From: Ancylostoma caninum
Lineage: Eukaryota; Nematoda; Chromadorea; Rhabditida; Ancylostomatidae
Assembly: GCA_037903475.1 (NCBI GenBank)
Contig: JBAJFG010000347.1
Location: forward strand, 2,728,001 to 2,792,000
Direction of reading: 5' to 3'
Length of the DNA: 64,000 nt
Below, in pieces: positions 63,111-64,000 of the stretch (positions within the stretch are counted from its first letter, which is position 1; every line of letters starts with the position of its first letter). The notes below the pieces were generated by a model. That model did no database searches. It worked only from the letters and a program-made list of their open reading frames with translations, and had not been told where the DNA came from. A program made the position numbers and the translations under genes.

Positions 63111-63238
63111 ACTTATGGGGTTTATTCGAAATTTTCACGAAACATAAAGTACATGTTTGTGCTCTGCGGCTCGCATATGTATGTTCGACCGAGGTGGGAA
63201 TTTCGAACGCGGTCAACGAGCTGAGACACTGCCTTTAA
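63111..63238 (-). repeat. Short interspersed repeat, possibly tRNA-derived, copy 2
   Basis: Matches 12060-12173: head AAAGGCAGTGTCTCAGCTCG, B-box-like GCGTTCGAAATTCCC, GAACATACATATG, tail CCCATAAGT. Confidence 0.5.
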
Positions 63239-64000
63239 TCCAGTGGCTAACTCTGGCACAACTGCTTCGCTTTTGGAGAAACATACTTTTTGGAGCATTT
63301 TCGTTGTTTTCTCTGACATTCTTGCTGCACGATCCAGGCTGCTATTTTGGAGAAACACCAACAAATTTGACATTATCTGTTGCTTTTATTTGATCCAGAA
63401 ACTCACCGACAATGGAAAAACCCTCGAAAAACGTTAGGAGAAAAACCGCACGAGATGCTTGGAACCCCCATTTCTGCGCGAAATCGGCCAAATTTCGCTT
63501 CCGAAAGCAAGCTTGGATTTTGACAACTGTGCTGACAAGCTCTACACTACCCTTTACGTTCTCTGTGGATTTTCCCGTCAGACTTCTGCCTCATCTAAAT
63601 CCAGATGACCACAGGAAAAAACCGTTGCTATGTAGGAAAAAATTCACCAAACATGTCGCCGTAAAATGGCAGCCTCCACAATTTGCCTCGTCCTGGGCAT
63701 AACTAGGAACATGTTCGGAACGACCAGAGGTCCATGCCAAGAATTACACGATTATCATCAGGTGAAGTTGAAGAGAAATAAGCCTACGAAAAATAACCCG
63801 GCAGGACTTCTCCGCCTATCTAATGGGTGCAGCATCCTGACTGATATTCTGTGTCCAATCCCTGCTTCAGACAGTGGTTGTTAGGTATAGTTTGTTTGAA
63901 ACGCAACAATAGTTGGTTGTCCGCCATGATGCCTGTCCCTCTCTTCGCCTCCTCAAACTCCTGCATACTTTTGCGTGCTCGCTTTCTCTAACGTCTTTCC
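63239..64000. other. Right edge, nothing recognised
   Basis: Open frames of 60-96 residues show no motif and no matching splice context. No repeat recognised. Confidence 0.4.

Overview
The window looks like nuclear DNA of a nematode, most likely a strongylid (hookworm-type) worm; the species is inferred. Two recognisable nematode genes are cut into short exons with clean GT/AG borders, many of their introns are only about 50-70 nt, start codons sit just behind possible trans-splice acceptors, and most of the remaining DNA is a dense, nested mixture of RTE, CR1, Penelope-like, mariner, Tc1/Tc3, foldback and MITE sequences.

Three genes can be built by hand. (1) On the + strand, about 797 to 31428 and probably on to 36257, lies the channel half of a polycystin-family (TRPP/PKD1-like, LOV-1-like) cation channel. 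Sixteen exons join in one frame and cover S1, the extracellular polycystin domain, S2-S6 and the pore. Its N-terminal half must lie left of the window. (2) On the - strand, 57917 down to 50107, is a complete 15-exon cytosolic seryl-tRNA synthetase gene (sars-1, 486 residues). (3) On the - strand, 42109 to 41585, is a small three-exon gene for a 133-residue protein that I do not recognise.

Layout: 0.8-1.4 kb polycystin exons; 1.85-4.64 kb decayed RTE retrotransposon; 5.0-6.1 kb tandem and inverted repeats; 7.9-8.1 and 13.1-13.9 kb polycystin exons, with a GC-rich palindromic element at 12.7-13.0 kb; 14.1-16.0 kb a 59/60-bp minisatellite carrying a mariner; 18.6-25.1 kb a composite of a DNA transposon, CR1-like and Penelope-like sequences; 28.0-31.4 kb polycystin channel exons; 33.3-34.5 kb a Tc1-like element; 37 kb RT debris; 39-41 kb two adjacent mariners; 42.7-43.9 kb a nearly intact mariner; 45.2-46.0 kb an inverted-repeat Penelope remnant; 47.9-49.4 kb a Tc3-like element; 50.1-57.9 kb sars-1; 58.1-61.5 kb MITEs and foldback elements; 61.5-64 kb no gene that I can support.

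The genes are unrelated housekeeping and sensory-type functions, and nothing suggests an operon. The most unusual material is in the mobile DNA: a Penelope-like element with an N-terminal GIY-YIG domain next to a degenerate hammerhead-ribozyme-like fold, a second Penelope remnant bounded by inverted 247-bp arms, and several small palindromic families with two or three copies inside the window.
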